Below are positions 25,393 through 35,327 of a stretch of DNA of 64,000 bases, in pieces (the first letter of the stretch is position 1; every line of letters starts with the position of its first letter). The DNA lies in the NCBI GenBank assembly GCA_964507325.1, contig CAZDQL010000003.1, positions 1-64,000 of the forward strand, given 5' to 3'. Both the position numbers and the translations under genes were made by a program. Source of the stretch: CAZDQL01 sp964507325. Its GTDB lineage: Bacteria > Planctomycetota > UBA1135 > GCA-002686595. The notes under the pieces were generated by a model. The model had not been told where the DNA came from. It saw only the letters and a program-made list of their open reading frames with translations, and searched no databases.

Positions 25393-28300
25393 TCAGGGCT
25401 CTCCCGCCAACACCCACCCGCCCCAGTCCGCGACGCCCAGCCCCAGGTCGCGCAGCTCCTCCTTCGCCGCCCAGAGCGCCTCGCTCTTCGAAAGGCCGCG
25501 GACCCACAAGTGGGAGTAGAAGCGTTCCATTAGCCGGCGCGTCGCTTCGTCGTCCACTTTCCACAGCGAGGTGATCGTCGTCCGCGCGCCGGCTCCCAGC
25601 AGAGCCGCCTGCAGCGACTGGACCCCCTGCCCGGCGCGCTCCTGCTTGCCGAGGGTGGTCTCGCAGGCGGAGAGGACGGCGAGATCGCAGCGCGAGAGGT
25701 CGAAGCCGCACAGCTCCTCGGCGGTGAGGATCCCCGGGACTCCGCCCTCCGCATCGCGACCTCGGTTGGCGCCGGCCAGGGCCAGGCCGCAGAGGGTCAT
25801 CGGCGCGAAGCCGTGGACGCTGCGATGCGCGTCCAGGGGGGCGGACCAGCTCGCGCTGCGGGCGGTGTCCGCGGAGGAGGGGATCGTCTCGGGCGCGAAC
25901 CAGCCGTGGGTCGCGAGGTGGACGAACCGCACACCGGCGAGTCGAGCGCGCAGCGCCCCCTTCGTCGCATCGGAACCCAACAGCAGGCTCGGCTCCTCGT
26001 CGAAGTGCTGCGAGTAGAGCGCGGCGATCGCCTCGAGCTCCAAACGCGTGTGGAGGAGCGCGCGGAAGTCGTCCCTCACCTTATCCGTGCGCATCGTCGC
26101 CGGCACCGATGGCACGGGCAGGCTCCGGTCGCGGTTCTCGGCGTCGTAGTCCACTCCGCCGAGGATGACGAGGCCCCGTCCACGCTCTCCCGTCGCGGGC
26201 GTGCGCCCGAGCTCGGCCAGCGTGACCTGGCGGACGATCCGGTAGCGCCCCCCGACGACGCCCTCCCCGAGGGGCAGCGCCTCCAGCGGGAGCAGGTGCA
26301 GGAACTCGTCCAGGCAGACGTGCAGCGTGCGCGCCCCGCCCGCGGCGGCGAGGATCGGATCCAGGAGGCGCTCGCGGAGCTGGATGCCGAGCGCTGCCTG
26401 CCGCGCCGAGCGGTCCTCTCGCTCGTACACCGTGACCCCCCGGGCGTCGAGCGGCCGGCCGCTGGCCGCACGCCACTCCTCCACCAGCCCCTTCAGCTCC
26501 TCGACGGGGCCCAGCTCGATCCGCTGCAGCGACCCGTCCGACCGCTGGACGTGGGCGAGGAGGTGCTGGCCGGTGTCCTCGAAGCGCCGCTCGTCGGGGA
26601 GCGCAACCCCACGGCCGTAGACACGCAAGCCCACGGCCACGCTCTCCGGATCGAGCGCGGCCGCCACCGCACCGCAGGTCACCGCTCCCACGAAGCTCCC
26701 GCTCTCGACGAGGGCGTCACGGATCTGCGACTCGAGCCGATCCCGCTCGCGGAACAGACGCCACAACTCCTCCTCGAACGCCTCCGGCGGGCTCCCCGCG
26801 GGAAGGCCCGCCGCCACCAGGTCGTTCAGCTGCCGTCGCACCCTGGCCGCCCGGCTCCTGGTGGTGTGCAGCTCGTCGTCGGGCGGCAGGCGGCGTGCGT
26901 CGATCGGAGGGGCGTTGGAGACGTGACGCAGCGTCTCGATCAACTCGAAGAGCTCCTCTTCCAGGCCCTTGCCCAGCTCTTCGATCGCAGCCAGGGAGAG
27001 CGCCACGGAGATCGTCGCTTCCAGGCTGGCGATCAACGCGCGCGACTCGCGCGACGAGCGGGTGAGGGCGCCGACCGCCTCGCCCCGCGACTCCCGCAGC
27101 AGCGCGGACAAGTGCTCCCGGGCGGCCTCCACCTCTCCCAGCAGGAACTGCGTCTGCGCCAGCCCGGAGAGCATCTCGAGTCGGCGGGTATGGCCCTCCG
27201 CGAAGACGGCCTGCATCCCGTCGAGCGCGAGCTCCTCCTGGACCCGAGCTTCCTCCAGCTCGCCCAGCTTGCGCAGCGTACGACCCAGGTTCTGGCGGAT
27301 GCGCAGGCAGTGGGGATGGTGCGCCGGCAGCGAAGACTCGCAGACCTCGAGGTTCGCCTCCTCCAGCGGTCTCGCCCCCGCGTAGTCGCCGAGGAGCTTC
27401 AGGATGCTCGCAAGGTTGTTGCGTGCGATCAGCACTCCGGGATGGTCCTCGGGGAACTCCGCCTCCAGCATCCGCAGGAGCTCCCGATCGATGGCGAGCG
27501 CCTCCTCGTAGTCGCCGCGCTCGACGAAGATCGACGAGAGGTTCTGCAGTGCCTCCACGCGCTGCAGGGAATCGGCGGGGACCTGCCTCGCGTCGAGGGC
27601 GGCGAGGATCGCATCCAGCTCCACGGCCGCGCCGTCCGTGTCGCCGAGCAGGGACCGGCTCTTGGACAGGTTGAGGCGCAGGGCCAAGACCTGGGGGTGA
27701 TGCTCCGGGAACGAGCCCAGGCGGATCTCCAACAGCTCCTCGAGCTCCGCCTGCGCGCCACCGGGGTCGCCGAGGTCCAGCATCGTCGTGGCCAGGTTGG
27801 CGCGCGCCAGCAGGAGGTCGTGGTGATCGGGGGGGTGCGTCCGCCGGTAGCCCTCCACCACGCGGCGGAAGAGGTCGCGCGCAGCCACGAAGTCCCCGCT
27901 CTGGTAGGTCGCCGCCGCCAGGTTCTGCCGGGCGCGCAGCAGGGCGGGGTCGTCCTCCGGACGGCCGCTCTCGACGTAGTCGTCGACCACTTCCTCGAGG
28001 AGTTCGAGGGCGAGCTCGTACTCGCGCAGGTCGAAGCGCGTGAGGGCGAGCGCCACCCGCGCGCTCCTCACCCGGCCCTCGTCGCCGGAGGCTTCCGCCG
28101 CCTCGAGCACCGCCTCCTGGAGGGCCACGGCGCGCTCGAGCTGCCCGAGGCGGCCGAGCGTGATCGCCAGTCCGTTCAGGATCGTCGCCCGGATGGGATG
28201 CTCCTCCGGCAGGCTCCGGACCGCTCGTCGGTAGGCCTCCTCGTGGTGGGGCAGCGCGCCCTCGAGATCCCCGAGCATGTACTTCGTCACCGCCAGTCGG

Positions 28301-29088
28301 TGCAACGTCTGCAGGACACTCCCGTGGTCCGGGGGGAGTGCACGCTCCAGGTCGCTCCCGAGGGCCTCGACGAGACGCAATGTACAGCGCAGCTCCTGGA
28401 CGCCGTACGCGAGCTGGCTCGCCGGGGCGAGCCGCTCCGTGACCTCCTGCGGGCGGATCGGAAGGGCGTCGGTTTCCGCGGGATCGGAGACGCCGATGGC
28501 GAGCAGCCGATCCACCGCCTCCCGCATCCGCTCGCGGGCCCCGTCGCTGTCGCCCTCGGTCCGGCGGCGGTGCACCTCTCGGGTGAGCTCATCGACGGCG
28601 TCGAGCTCGGCCTGCTCCTCGGGAGTCAGCCGCGGAACCTCCGCGATCTTCAGGTGGAGGATGCCGCGCTCCTCCGCACCGGTCGCGGCGACCGTGATGA
28701 GGACCGCGTCCTCCTCGTCGAGGTCGAGGCGCAGGTAGGCCGCCGTTCCGCCGCCCGCGTTCTCGTCGGAGAGGTCCCTTCCCTGCGCATCCGCGAACAC
28801 CTCGAGCCGGGGATCCAGGTCGCTCGAGAAGGCGGAGACGTGCAACACGCAGCGTTGGCTCGCGACGTGCTCGAAGGAGCGGGACGGGCCGTGCCCCTCG
28901 AGGCGTGGATCGTCGGGTCCCAGCTCGACTTCGCGTATCGACTCGTGAGGGGACGAACTCTCTTGCGATTGTGCGCCGGCGTCTTCGATCGAGAACGCGG
29001 CGAGGAGCAACACGGCGAGCCAAGCCGTGCTCCGAGCGCGAGCCGGAGACGACTTCGGGAGGGAGAGGGTTCTCCTTCTGCTGTGCAT
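25393..29088 (-). CDS. Exported TPR-CHAT protease-like protein
   Basis: 1231 residues from ATG 29088, supported by an AGGAG site ten bases upstream and by a signal peptide (STAWLAVLLLAAFSIEDAGAQ). After a beta-rich N-terminal domain comes a long tetratricopeptide array (about residues 230-690), with units such as PLEEANLEVCESSLPAHHP. The C-terminal CHAT domain belongs to the caspase/separase clan and keeps both catalytic residues: His1061 in VHLATHGWF and Cys1142 in LSACETTLG, then the typical GAGARTTITSLWKVDD. It is therefore probably an active cysteine peptidase. The export signal is notable because well-studied bacterial TPR-CHAT peptidases act inside the cell. Substrate unknown. Confidence 0.9.
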   Translation of the reverse strand: MHSRRRTLSLPKSSPARARSTAWLAVLLLAAFSIEDAGAQSQESSSPHESIREVELGPDDPRLEGHGPSRSFEHVASQRCVLHVSAFSSDLDPRLEVFADAQGRDLSDENAGGGTAAYLRLDLDEEDAVLITVAATGAEERGILHLKIAEVPRLTPEEQAELDAVDELTREVHRRRTEGDSDGARERMREAVDRLLAIGVSDPAETDALPIRPQEVTERLAPASQLAYGVQELRCTLRLVEALGSDLERALPPDHGSVLQTLHRLAVTKYMLGDLEGALPHHEEAYRRAVRSLPEEHPIRATILNGLAITLGRLGQLERAVALQEAVLEAAEASGDEGRVRSARVALALTRFDLREYELALELLEEVVDDYVESGRPEDDPALLRARQNLAAATYQSGDFVAARDLFRRVVEGYRRTHPPDHHDLLLARANLATTMLDLGDPGGAQAELEELLEIRLGSFPEHHPQVLALRLNLSKSRSLLGDTDGAAVELDAILAALDARQVPADSLQRVEALQNLSSIFVERGDYEEALAIDRELLRMLEAEFPEDHPGVLIARNNLASILKLLGDYAGARPLEEANLEVCESSLPAHHPHCLRIRQNLGRTLRKLGELEEARVQEELALDGMQAVFAEGHTRRLEMLSGLAQTQFLLGEVEAAREHLSALLRESRGEAVGALTRSSRESRALIASLEATISVALSLAAIEELGKGLEEELFELIETLRHVSNAPPIDARRLPPDDELHTTRSRAARVRRQLNDLVAAGLPAGSPPEAFEEELWRLFRERDRLESQIRDALVESGSFVGAVTCGAVAAALDPESVAVGLRVYGRGVALPDERRFEDTGQHLLAHVQRSDGSLQRIELGPVEELKGLVEEWRAASGRPLDARGVTVYEREDRSARQAALGIQLRERLLDPILAAAGGARTLHVCLDEFLHLLPLEALPLGEGVVGGRYRIVRQVTLAELGRTPATGERGRGLVILGGVDYDAENRDRSLPVPSVPATMRTDKVRDDFRALLHTRLELEAIAALYSQHFDEEPSLLLGSDATKGALRARLAGVRFVHLATHGWFAPETIPSSADTARSASWSAPLDAHRSVHGFAPMTLCGLALAGANRGRDAEGGVPGILTAEELCGFDLSRCDLAVLSACETTLGKQERAGQGVQSLQAALLGAGARTTITSLWKVDDEATRRLMERFYSHLWVRGLSKSEALWAAKEELRDLGLGVADWGGWVLAGEP

Positions 29089-29246
29089 GTTTTCACTCCT
29101 TCGGTCCACTCGGTACCGAGGCAGGCGCTGCTTCGGAGAGAGCGAACCCATCCTAGCCGATGGGCCGTGTTCGGCACTGAGCGAGCCCCTCGCGTGAGCT
29201 TCCCGTAGCCCAGCTCGGTGCGAACCAGGGATGGCCCGGCTGCGTC

Positions 29247-29252
29247 TATACT
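29247..29252 (+). promoter_or_regulatory. TATACT box six bases before ATG 29259 (probable leaderless start)
   Basis: TATACT differs from the TATAAT consensus by one base and ends six bases before the ATG, so transcription would begin at or next to the start codon. No Shine-Dalgarno sequence precedes this gene. Confidence 0.45.
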
Positions 29253-29258
29253 CGAACC

Positions 29259-31631
29259 ATGAGCTCTCCCACCGAAACCTCCCGCGCGACGCGCCTCATG
29301 AGCCTGGCGGGGGGCCTGGCTCTCGCCGCCGCGACCCTCGTGCTCCTCCCCGAGCGGCCCACCCCGGCCCGCGCGCAACTCCCCGGCGCCCTGGGCGCCA
29401 TGGACCACTGGAGCCGCTCGCGCGCCTACCCCGACCGCGACATACCCCCCGGGGCCTACTACCGGGCCTACGAGTACTCGCGCGACAACCTGCGCGGTGA
29501 CCTCGACGGGTTGTCGCCCGCGGGGGGTGCGCCGGGGGGGACCTCGGGCTGGGATCCGCTGGGACCGCGCAACGGCGGGGGCCGGGCGCTGACCCTGGCG
29601 TTCCATCCGCTGGACCCGAACGAGATCTACGTCGGCGCGGCCAGCGGGGGGCTGTGGCGCAGCACCACCGGCGGCGTCGGCGCCGCGGCTTGGGAACGGA
29701 TCGACACCGGCCACCCGGTGCTCGGGGTCTCCTCGATCGCCTTCGAGCCGGGGAATCCGAGCGTCATGTACATCGGCACCGGCGAGGTCTACAACCACCA
29801 GGACGCCGGCAACCTGGAGGCCGACCGGGCGACGCGCGGGAGCTACGGCATCGGCATCCTCAAGTCGACCGACGGTGGCGCGACCTGGTCGAAGAGCCTC
29901 GACTGGTCGTACGACCAACGCCACGGCGTGTGGGCCGTGCGCGTCGACCCCACCGACACGGACGTGGTGTGGGCGGCGACCACCGACGGGGTCTACAAGT
30001 CCCTGGACGCGGGGCAGAGCTGGACGAAGAAGCACGCGGTGGTCATGGCCATGGACCTGATCCTGCATCCCCTCGACCCGGACATCGCCCTCGTCGGCTG
30101 CGGCAACATGTGGTCCAGCGGTCGCGGGATCTACCGCACCACCGACGGCGGGGACAACTGGTCGAAGATCAGCGGTGGGGGCGTGCCCAGCAGCTTCGGT
30201 GGCAAGATCCAGTTCGCCGTGACGCCCGCCGACCCCAACCTGGTCTTCGCCAGCATCGGCAACGGATTCAGCTCGTCGCAGGGTGCGACCTGGCTTCTGC
30301 GCTCCACCAACTTCGGCGCCAGCTTCCAGTTGCGCACGACGACCGACTACTCGCGCTACCAGGGCTGGTTCGCCCACGACGTGGCGGTCAACCCGAGCGA
30401 CTCCAGCCACGTCATGTGCGTCGGGATCGACGTCTGGAAGTCGACCAACGGCGGGTCCAGCCTCACCCAGAAATCGAACTGGTGGAGCGGCTACAGCGGC
30501 GACATCCCCGACGGCGGGCCCGAGGGTCCCCCGGACTACTCCCACGCCGACCACCACGACGTCCTCTTCCACCCCACCGACCACGACGTCATCTACTTCG
30601 CCAACGACGGGGGGGTCTTCCGCTCCACCGACGGCGGCGAGACCTTCGAGGGCGTCAACGGGGGCATGCAGACCCAGCAGTTCTACAACGGCGCCACCAA
30701 CGACCCGACCGACCCGAACCTGGCCATGGGGGGGCTGCAGGACAACAGCAGCGTCATCTACCGGGGCGGCGGTCGCTGGGACCGCGGGGTGCTGGGTGGG
30801 GACGGCGGCTGGTGCGCCATCGACCCGACGAACCCGAACACCGTCTTCGCCACGGCCCAGTACCTGTACGTGGGGCGCTCGGACGACGGGGGCGTCAACT
30901 TCTACTACATCAGCCCGCCCGACCTGGGCGGCCCCGCCGCCTTCATCAGCCCGCTGGTGATGTCGCCCACGAACCCCTCGGTGCTCTACGGCGGCACGAG
31001 CTACCTTTTCAGGAGCACCGACGGCGGCTGGAACTGGTCGACCCTCAACGGCGGCTCCCCGCTGGACGGGAACGCGATCCTGGTCCTGGCGGCCGCGCCC
31101 CAGGACGGGGACGTGCTCTACATCGCCACCGTCCCCGGCGGGGCGCGCGGCAAGGTCTACCGCACGCTGAACGGGGGCGCGTCGTTCACCGAGATCACGG
31201 GCACCCTCCCCGACCGCTTCCCGGGCGACCTGGCCGTCGACCCCACCGACGAGGCGACCGTCTACATCGCCCTCTCGGGCTTCGGCTCCTCGCACCTCTT
31301 CCGTTCGACCGACTACGGGGCGACCTGGGTCGACCTCGACGGGGGGCGGCTGCCGGACGTGCCCGCCATGGCGGTGGCCGTGGATCCCGAGTTCCCCGAC
31401 CACGTCTACGTGGGCAACGACCTGGGGGTCTACGTGACCAACGACGGAGGCGCGACCTGGGCCCAGCTCTACCGGGGTTGGCCCGAAGCCGTGCTGGTCC
31501 AGGAGCTCGGCGTCTCGCCCAGCGATCGCAAGCTGCGGGCCTTCACCCACGGCAGCGGGGTCTGGGAGTACCCGCTCTTCGGCCGCATGGGCTTCAGGCC
31601 CAGCACGCCCCCCAAGACCTACACGCGCTGA
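29259..31631 (+). CDS. Exported Asp-box (BNR/VPS10-like) beta-propeller protein
   Basis: 790 residues with an N-terminal signal peptide (LMSLAGGLALAAATLVLL). The body carries many Asp-box motifs of the S-T-D-G-G-x-T-W type: STDGGATWSK, SLDAGQSWTK, TTDGGDNWSK, STDGGETFEG, STDGGWNWST, NDGGATWAQ. Such repeats form sialidase/sortilin/HCF136-type propellers. None of the catalytic residues that would prove a sialidase are evident, so a binding or structural role is as likely as hydrolysis. It ends without a C-terminal sorting domain. The promoter is at 29247-29252. Confidence 0.85.
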   Translation: MSSPTETSRATRLMSLAGGLALAAATLVLLPERPTPARAQLPGALGAMDHWSRSRAYPDRDIPPGAYYRAYEYSRDNLRGDLDGLSPAGGAPGGTSGWDPLGPRNGGGRALTLAFHPLDPNEIYVGAASGGLWRSTTGGVGAAAWERIDTGHPVLGVSSIAFEPGNPSVMYIGTGEVYNHQDAGNLEADRATRGSYGIGILKSTDGGATWSKSLDWSYDQRHGVWAVRVDPTDTDVVWAATTDGVYKSLDAGQSWTKKHAVVMAMDLILHPLDPDIALVGCGNMWSSGRGIYRTTDGGDNWSKISGGGVPSSFGGKIQFAVTPADPNLVFASIGNGFSSSQGATWLLRSTNFGASFQLRTTTDYSRYQGWFAHDVAVNPSDSSHVMCVGIDVWKSTNGGSSLTQKSNWWSGYSGDIPDGGPEGPPDYSHADHHDVLFHPTDHDVIYFANDGGVFRSTDGGETFEGVNGGMQTQQFYNGATNDPTDPNLAMGGLQDNSSVIYRGGGRWDRGVLGGDGGWCAIDPTNPNTVFATAQYLYVGRSDDGGVNFYYISPPDLGGPAAFISPLVMSPTNPSVLYGGTSYLFRSTDGGWNWSTLNGGSPLDGNAILVLAAAPQDGDVLYIATVPGGARGKVYRTLNGGASFTEITGTLPDRFPGDLAVDPTDEATVYIALSGFGSSHLFRSTDYGATWVDLDGGRLPDVPAMAVAVDPEFPDHVYVGNDLGVYVTNDGGATWAQLYRGWPEAVLVQELGVSPSDRKLRAFTHGSGVWEYPLFGRMGFRPSTPPKTYTR

Positions 31632-31786
31632 GGCCGGGCCCGGACGACCTCGGAGCTCCTGACAGCCTCCGCCCTACGCGCGAAGCGCACTCTCCTAGCG
31701 CCATGGGGACCGGTCCAGTAGGCTCCGCCGACTGCCGTCGCCGAGCGGTGTTCTTTCGTGTCCCCCCCCCTCCTCGAGGCATCGCC

Positions 31787-34700
31787 ATGAGATCGGAGCA
31801 GCTCGCCGCGCGCATCGCGGCCGTCCTCTGCATTGCCGCCGTCCCCTTCGCCACGAGCGGCTGTCAAACCATCCAGGACTCCTTCAAGTCCGCAGCGGGC
31901 CACGAGTACAACGGCCTGTACACCGGCGCGTACCTCGACCGCGTCGCCTTCCCGATCGGGGGGCTGGGCGCGGGGATGATCTGCCTGGAGGGGACGGGCG
32001 CCATCTCGCACGTCTCCGTCCGCAACCACATGCAGGCCTTCCACGAGCCGTGCTCCTTCGCCGCCCTCTGCGTCAAGGGCGCGGATGGCAACACCGCGAA
32101 GGTGCTCGAGGGACCCGTCCCCGGCTGGAAGGTCTTCGGGGGACCGCGCACCGGCAACGGGGCCAGCGGCGCGAGCTTCGGGCTGCCGCGCTTCGACGAG
32201 GCGAGCTTCCTGCCGCGCTTCCCCTTCGCGACGGTGAGCCTCGACGACGACGAGATCCCCCTCGAGGTCGAGATCACCGGCTGGAGCCCCTTCGTTCCCG
32301 GGGACGCGAACGCCTCGAGCCTGCCCGTGGGCGCGCTCGAGTACCACTTCACGAACGAGAGCTCGCGGACCGTGGAGGCGGTGTTCTCCTACAACTCCCG
32401 CCAGTTCATGAACGTGGGCCGCTCGGGCGACACGGTGAAGCCGATCGAGAACGGCTTCGTCCTGTACCAGGCGGGCACCGAGAGCAATCCCGAGCACCAG
32501 GGGGCCTACGCGGTCTTCGTGCATGACGACGAGGCGGTGGTGGACCACTGCTGGTTCAAGGGCGGGTGGTTCGACGCGCTGACCCTGGTCTGGATGAACA
32601 TCCAGAAGGGGAACCTCGTCCAGAACCCGCCGCCCGACGGTCACGCGCCGGGCGCTTCGCTCTACGTGCCCTTCACCCTGCGCCCGGGGGAAGAGCGGAC
32701 GGTGCGGCTCATGATCGCGTGGTACGTGCCCGAGACCCGCACGCGCCTGGGCCTGGACGATCCGGCGGCGGCGGTGGGACCCGCCTTCGGCTACGGACCC
32801 TCCCACGGCACCGCCTCCGGCCAGCAGCAGGTGTCCGGCTTTCACGGCGCGGGTCTGGTCAACACCTACGATCCCGCGGGGGACGGGTACACGGGGACGC
32901 TGACCTCGCCCGCCTTCACGATCGAGCGGCCGTTCCTGCACTTCCTCGTGGGGGGCGGGGCGCATCTGGAGCAGACGTGCATGGATCTCGTCGTCGGTGG
33001 CGAGGTCGTGCGCACGATCGCCGGACAGGACGCCGAGACCCTCACCCTGGCTGGCTGGGGCGTGTCCGAGCTGGTGGGCCGGGAGGCCACCCTGCGGATC
33101 GTCGACCAGGTACGGGAGAGCTGGGGACACATCAACGTGGACTGGATCGTCGCCACCGATGCCCGCTACGCGACGGTGGCCGAGCTGGCGTCCGTGGTGG
33201 GGGATGCGAGAGACGGGGAGTCCGGCGAAGGCTGGACGGTGCTCGCCGACTTCGAGGGGCCGGACTTCGGCGCCTGGGTCGCCGAGGGGCCGCCGAGGCC
33301 CGAGTTCGAAAGCGCTCTTCCGTCGTCCCCGTACCACCGCCCCTGGTACGCCGGCCGCTTCGACTCCGTGGAGGACGTGGCCAGCTCCTGGCGGGCGCGC
33401 TACGACACTCTCCGTGGCTGCTCGGCGCTCTTCCGCGACGCCCTGTTCGACACCACCCTTCCCCCGGAGGTGACCGAGGCGGTGGCCGCGAACCTGACTA
33501 TCCTGAAGTCGCCCACCGTCCTGCGCCAGACCGATGGGAAGCTGTGGTGCTTCGAGGGCTGCACAGACAGCGTCGGTTGTTGCGCGGGCTCCTGCACCCA
33601 CGTGTGGAACTACGCCCAGGCGATTCCCCACCTGTTCCCGGACCTCGAGCGCTCGCTGCGCCAGACGGAGTTCCACGAGAGCCAGAACGAAGAGGGCCAC
33701 CAGACCTTCCGCTCCTGCTTGCCGATCCGTCCCGTGGCCCACACCTTCCACGCGGCCGCCGATGGACAGCTCGGCGGCATCATGAAGGTGCACCGCGAGT
33801 GGCGCCTGTCGGGCAACACGCCGTGGCTGCGGCAGATGTGGCCCCAGGTGCGTCAGAGCCTCGAGTACTGCATCGAGACGTGGGATCCGCGCGGCACCGG
33901 CGTCCTGGAGGAACCGCACCACAACACCTACGACATCGAGTACTGGGGCCCGAACGGCCACTGCTCGAGCTTCTACCTCGGCGCCCTGATCGCGGCTGCC
34001 CGCATGGGCGAGGCCCTCGGGGAGGACGTGTCGCGCTACCGCGAGCTCGCCACCAATGGCCGTGCATACATGGAACAGGAGCTCTTCAACGGCGAGTACT
34101 TCTTCCATGAGATCCGCACCGAGGGCCTGAACGCCGAGTTCCACCCCATCGACGCCTCGCACAACGGGCCGGGCTACGCGGACACCATCGAGGCCCTCAA
34201 CACCGAGGGACCGAAGTACCAGTACGGCACCGGCTGCCTCTCGGACGGAGTGCTCGGCTTCTGGATGGCGAAGGTCTGCGGCATCGACGCGGAGATCGTC
34301 GATCCCGAAAAGGTGCGCAGCAACCTGGCCGCGATCCATCGCTACAACCTCAAGTGGGACCTGTCCGACCACCCCAATCCCCAGCGGCCGACATTCGCCC
34401 TCGGCAAGGATGGAGGCCTGCTGCTCTGCACCTGGCCGCACGGTGGAGAGCTCGGCATTCCCTTCGTCTACAGCAACGAGGTCTGGACCGGCATCGAGTA
34501 CCAGGTCGCGTCGCACCTGATGCTGGAGGGGATGGTCGAGGAGGGACTCGAGATCGTTCGCGCCTGCCGTGATCGCTACGACGGACGCGTGCGCAACCCC
34601 TTCAACGAGTACGAGTGCGGTCACTGGTACGCGCGCGCGCTCTCCAGCTACGCGCTCCTGCAGGGCCTCACCGGCGTGCGCTACGACGCGCTGGAGCAGA

Positions 34701-34912
34701 CGATCTACATCGACTCCAAGGTCGGCGACTTCCGCTGCCTCCTCTCCACGGGTACGGGCTTCGGCACCGTGGGCCTGAAGGACGGCCAGCCCTTCCTCGA
34801 CGTGAAGCTGGGGACGATCGAGGTGAACCGGTGGGTGGTCGCTGAGGGAGAGCACTCTCCCGACACGTGGATGGAGTTCGGGGTGAGTCTGGGCGTGGGG
34901 GCCAGCGACTAG
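31787..34912 (+). CDS. GH116-family beta-glycosidase-like lipoprotein with an inserted domain
   Basis: 1041 residues from ATG 31787. The signal peptide ends in a lipobox (ATSGC), so the enzyme is probably lipid anchored. The N-terminal beta domain begins YLDRVAFPIGGLGAGMICLEG, typical of the glucosylceramidase 2 / GH116 family. The catalytic (alpha/alpha)6 domain has CTHVWNYAQAIPHLFPDLERS, a probable nucleophile Glu718 in NTYDIEYWGP and a probable acid/base Asp820 in GCLSDGVLG; these roles are by analogy with the characterised Thermoanaerobacterium enzyme. Between the two domains, at about residues 345-455, is an extra beta-sandwich module (TSPAFTIERPFLHFLVGGG through HINVDWIV). Substrate not inferable; beta-glucosides or beta-xylosides are usual for the family. 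Confidence 0.88.
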   Translation: MRSEQLAARIAAVLCIAAVPFATSGCQTIQDSFKSAAGHEYNGLYTGAYLDRVAFPIGGLGAGMICLEGTGAISHVSVRNHMQAFHEPCSFAALCVKGADGNTAKVLEGPVPGWKVFGGPRTGNGASGASFGLPRFDEASFLPRFPFATVSLDDDEIPLEVEITGWSPFVPGDANASSLPVGALEYHFTNESSRTVEAVFSYNSRQFMNVGRSGDTVKPIENGFVLYQAGTESNPEHQGAYAVFVHDDEAVVDHCWFKGGWFDALTLVWMNIQKGNLVQNPPPDGHAPGASLYVPFTLRPGEERTVRLMIAWYVPETRTRLGLDDPAAAVGPAFGYGPSHGTASGQQQVSGFHGAGLVNTYDPAGDGYTGTLTSPAFTIERPFLHFLVGGGAHLEQTCMDLVVGGEVVRTIAGQDAETLTLAGWGVSELVGREATLRIVDQVRESWGHINVDWIVATDARYATVAELASVVGDARDGESGEGWTVLADFEGPDFGAWVAEGPPRPEFESALPSSPYHRPWYAGRFDSVEDVASSWRARYDTLRGCSALFRDALFDTTLPPEVTEAVAANLTILKSPTVLRQTDGKLWCFEGCTDSVGCCAGSCTHVWNYAQAIPHLFPDLERSLRQTEFHESQNEEGHQTFRSCLPIRPVAHTFHAAADGQLGGIMKVHREWRLSGNTPWLRQMWPQVRQSLEYCIETWDPRGTGVLEEPHHNTYDIEYWGPNGHCSSFYLGALIAAARMGEALGEDVSRYRELATNGRAYMEQELFNGEYFFHEIRTEGLNAEFHPIDASHNGPGYADTIEALNTEGPKYQYGTGCLSDGVLGFWMAKVCGIDAEIVDPEKVRSNLAAIHRYNLKWDLSDHPNPQRPTFALGKDGGLLLCTWPHGGELGIPFVYSNEVWTGIEYQVASHLMLEGMVEEGLEIVRACRDRYDGRVRNPFNEYECGHWYARALSSYALLQGLTGVRYDALEQTIYIDSKVGDFRCLLSTGTGFGTVGLKDGQPFLDVKLGTIEVNRWVVAEGEHSPDTWMEFGVSLGVGASD

Positions 34913-35327
34913 CGAGGCGGGCAGCGACCCGCGACATCCTCCTCGAGATCCGGTCCGCGTGGAGTGGTGCTCCTCGTAGGTGATCTCGCGGGGCGCTGAG
35001 TTCCCTTGCGGCGGGCCTCCGATCCGGAGTGCTCGAACACCGGCATCCACGCCCTGCTCGAGGCCGGCGACGTCTGCGTCAGGTACTCGAACGCCAGCGT
35101 TGGCTGGCACGGGGAGCGTCCCCTGTCTTCGTTGGCCGCCTGCCGAGTCCTGGCCACGTGCACGGCAGATTCCCAGTGATGAGAACGAGCTTCCGGCGCA
35201 TCAGTGCGGTGGATCGAGGGGCATCCCAGGTTCTCAACTCAACCGCTCGCCGCCCTCAAGGGATCTCCCTGACGCAGTCGAAAACGACCCCGAACCGTCC
35301 CCTTCAAGCCCCAGATACAGCGCGGTC
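34913..35327. other. Intergenic region with a possible gene remnant
   Basis: 415 bp between the GH116-like gene and the chemoreceptor. Apart from the possible 3' remnant at 35000-35179 I see no supportable gene. A small hairpin (GCGGG, six-base loop, CCCGC) starts at about 34917, just past the stop, without a following T run. Confidence 0.35.
35000..35179 (+). pseudogene. Possible 3' fragment of an unidentified gene
   Basis: This frame, closed upstream by a TGA at 34997 and ending at TGA 35177-35179, encodes about 58 residues, including [18 protein letters not shown] and [17 protein letters not shown]. Its third codon positions are almost all G or C, as in neighbouring real genes. There is no ribosome binding site or good start. 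Either a gene remnant or a small Cys-containing protein starting at TTG 35006. Confidence 0.28.

Noticed and set aside
25813..29208. 1131-codon open frame on the plus strand opposite the TPR-CHAT gene
   Set aside because: Low-complexity Arg/Glu/Gly-rich shadow of a GC-rich gene; no domain, start signal or sensible composition.
28650..31550. 966-codon minus-strand frame spanning the 29.1-kb divergent region
   Set aside because: Crosses the start of the exported propeller gene and consists of Gly/Val/Arg repeats mirroring Asp-box codons.
29259..31631. Calling the Asp-box protein a sialidase
   Set aside because: Asp-boxes alone do not show catalysis; the arginine triad and Tyr/Glu pair of sialidases could not be identified.
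31619..35110. 1163-codon minus-strand frame opposite the GH116-like gene
   Set aside because: Antisense shadow: rich in Val, Gly, Arg and Asp with no motifs, while the plus strand has clear family motifs.
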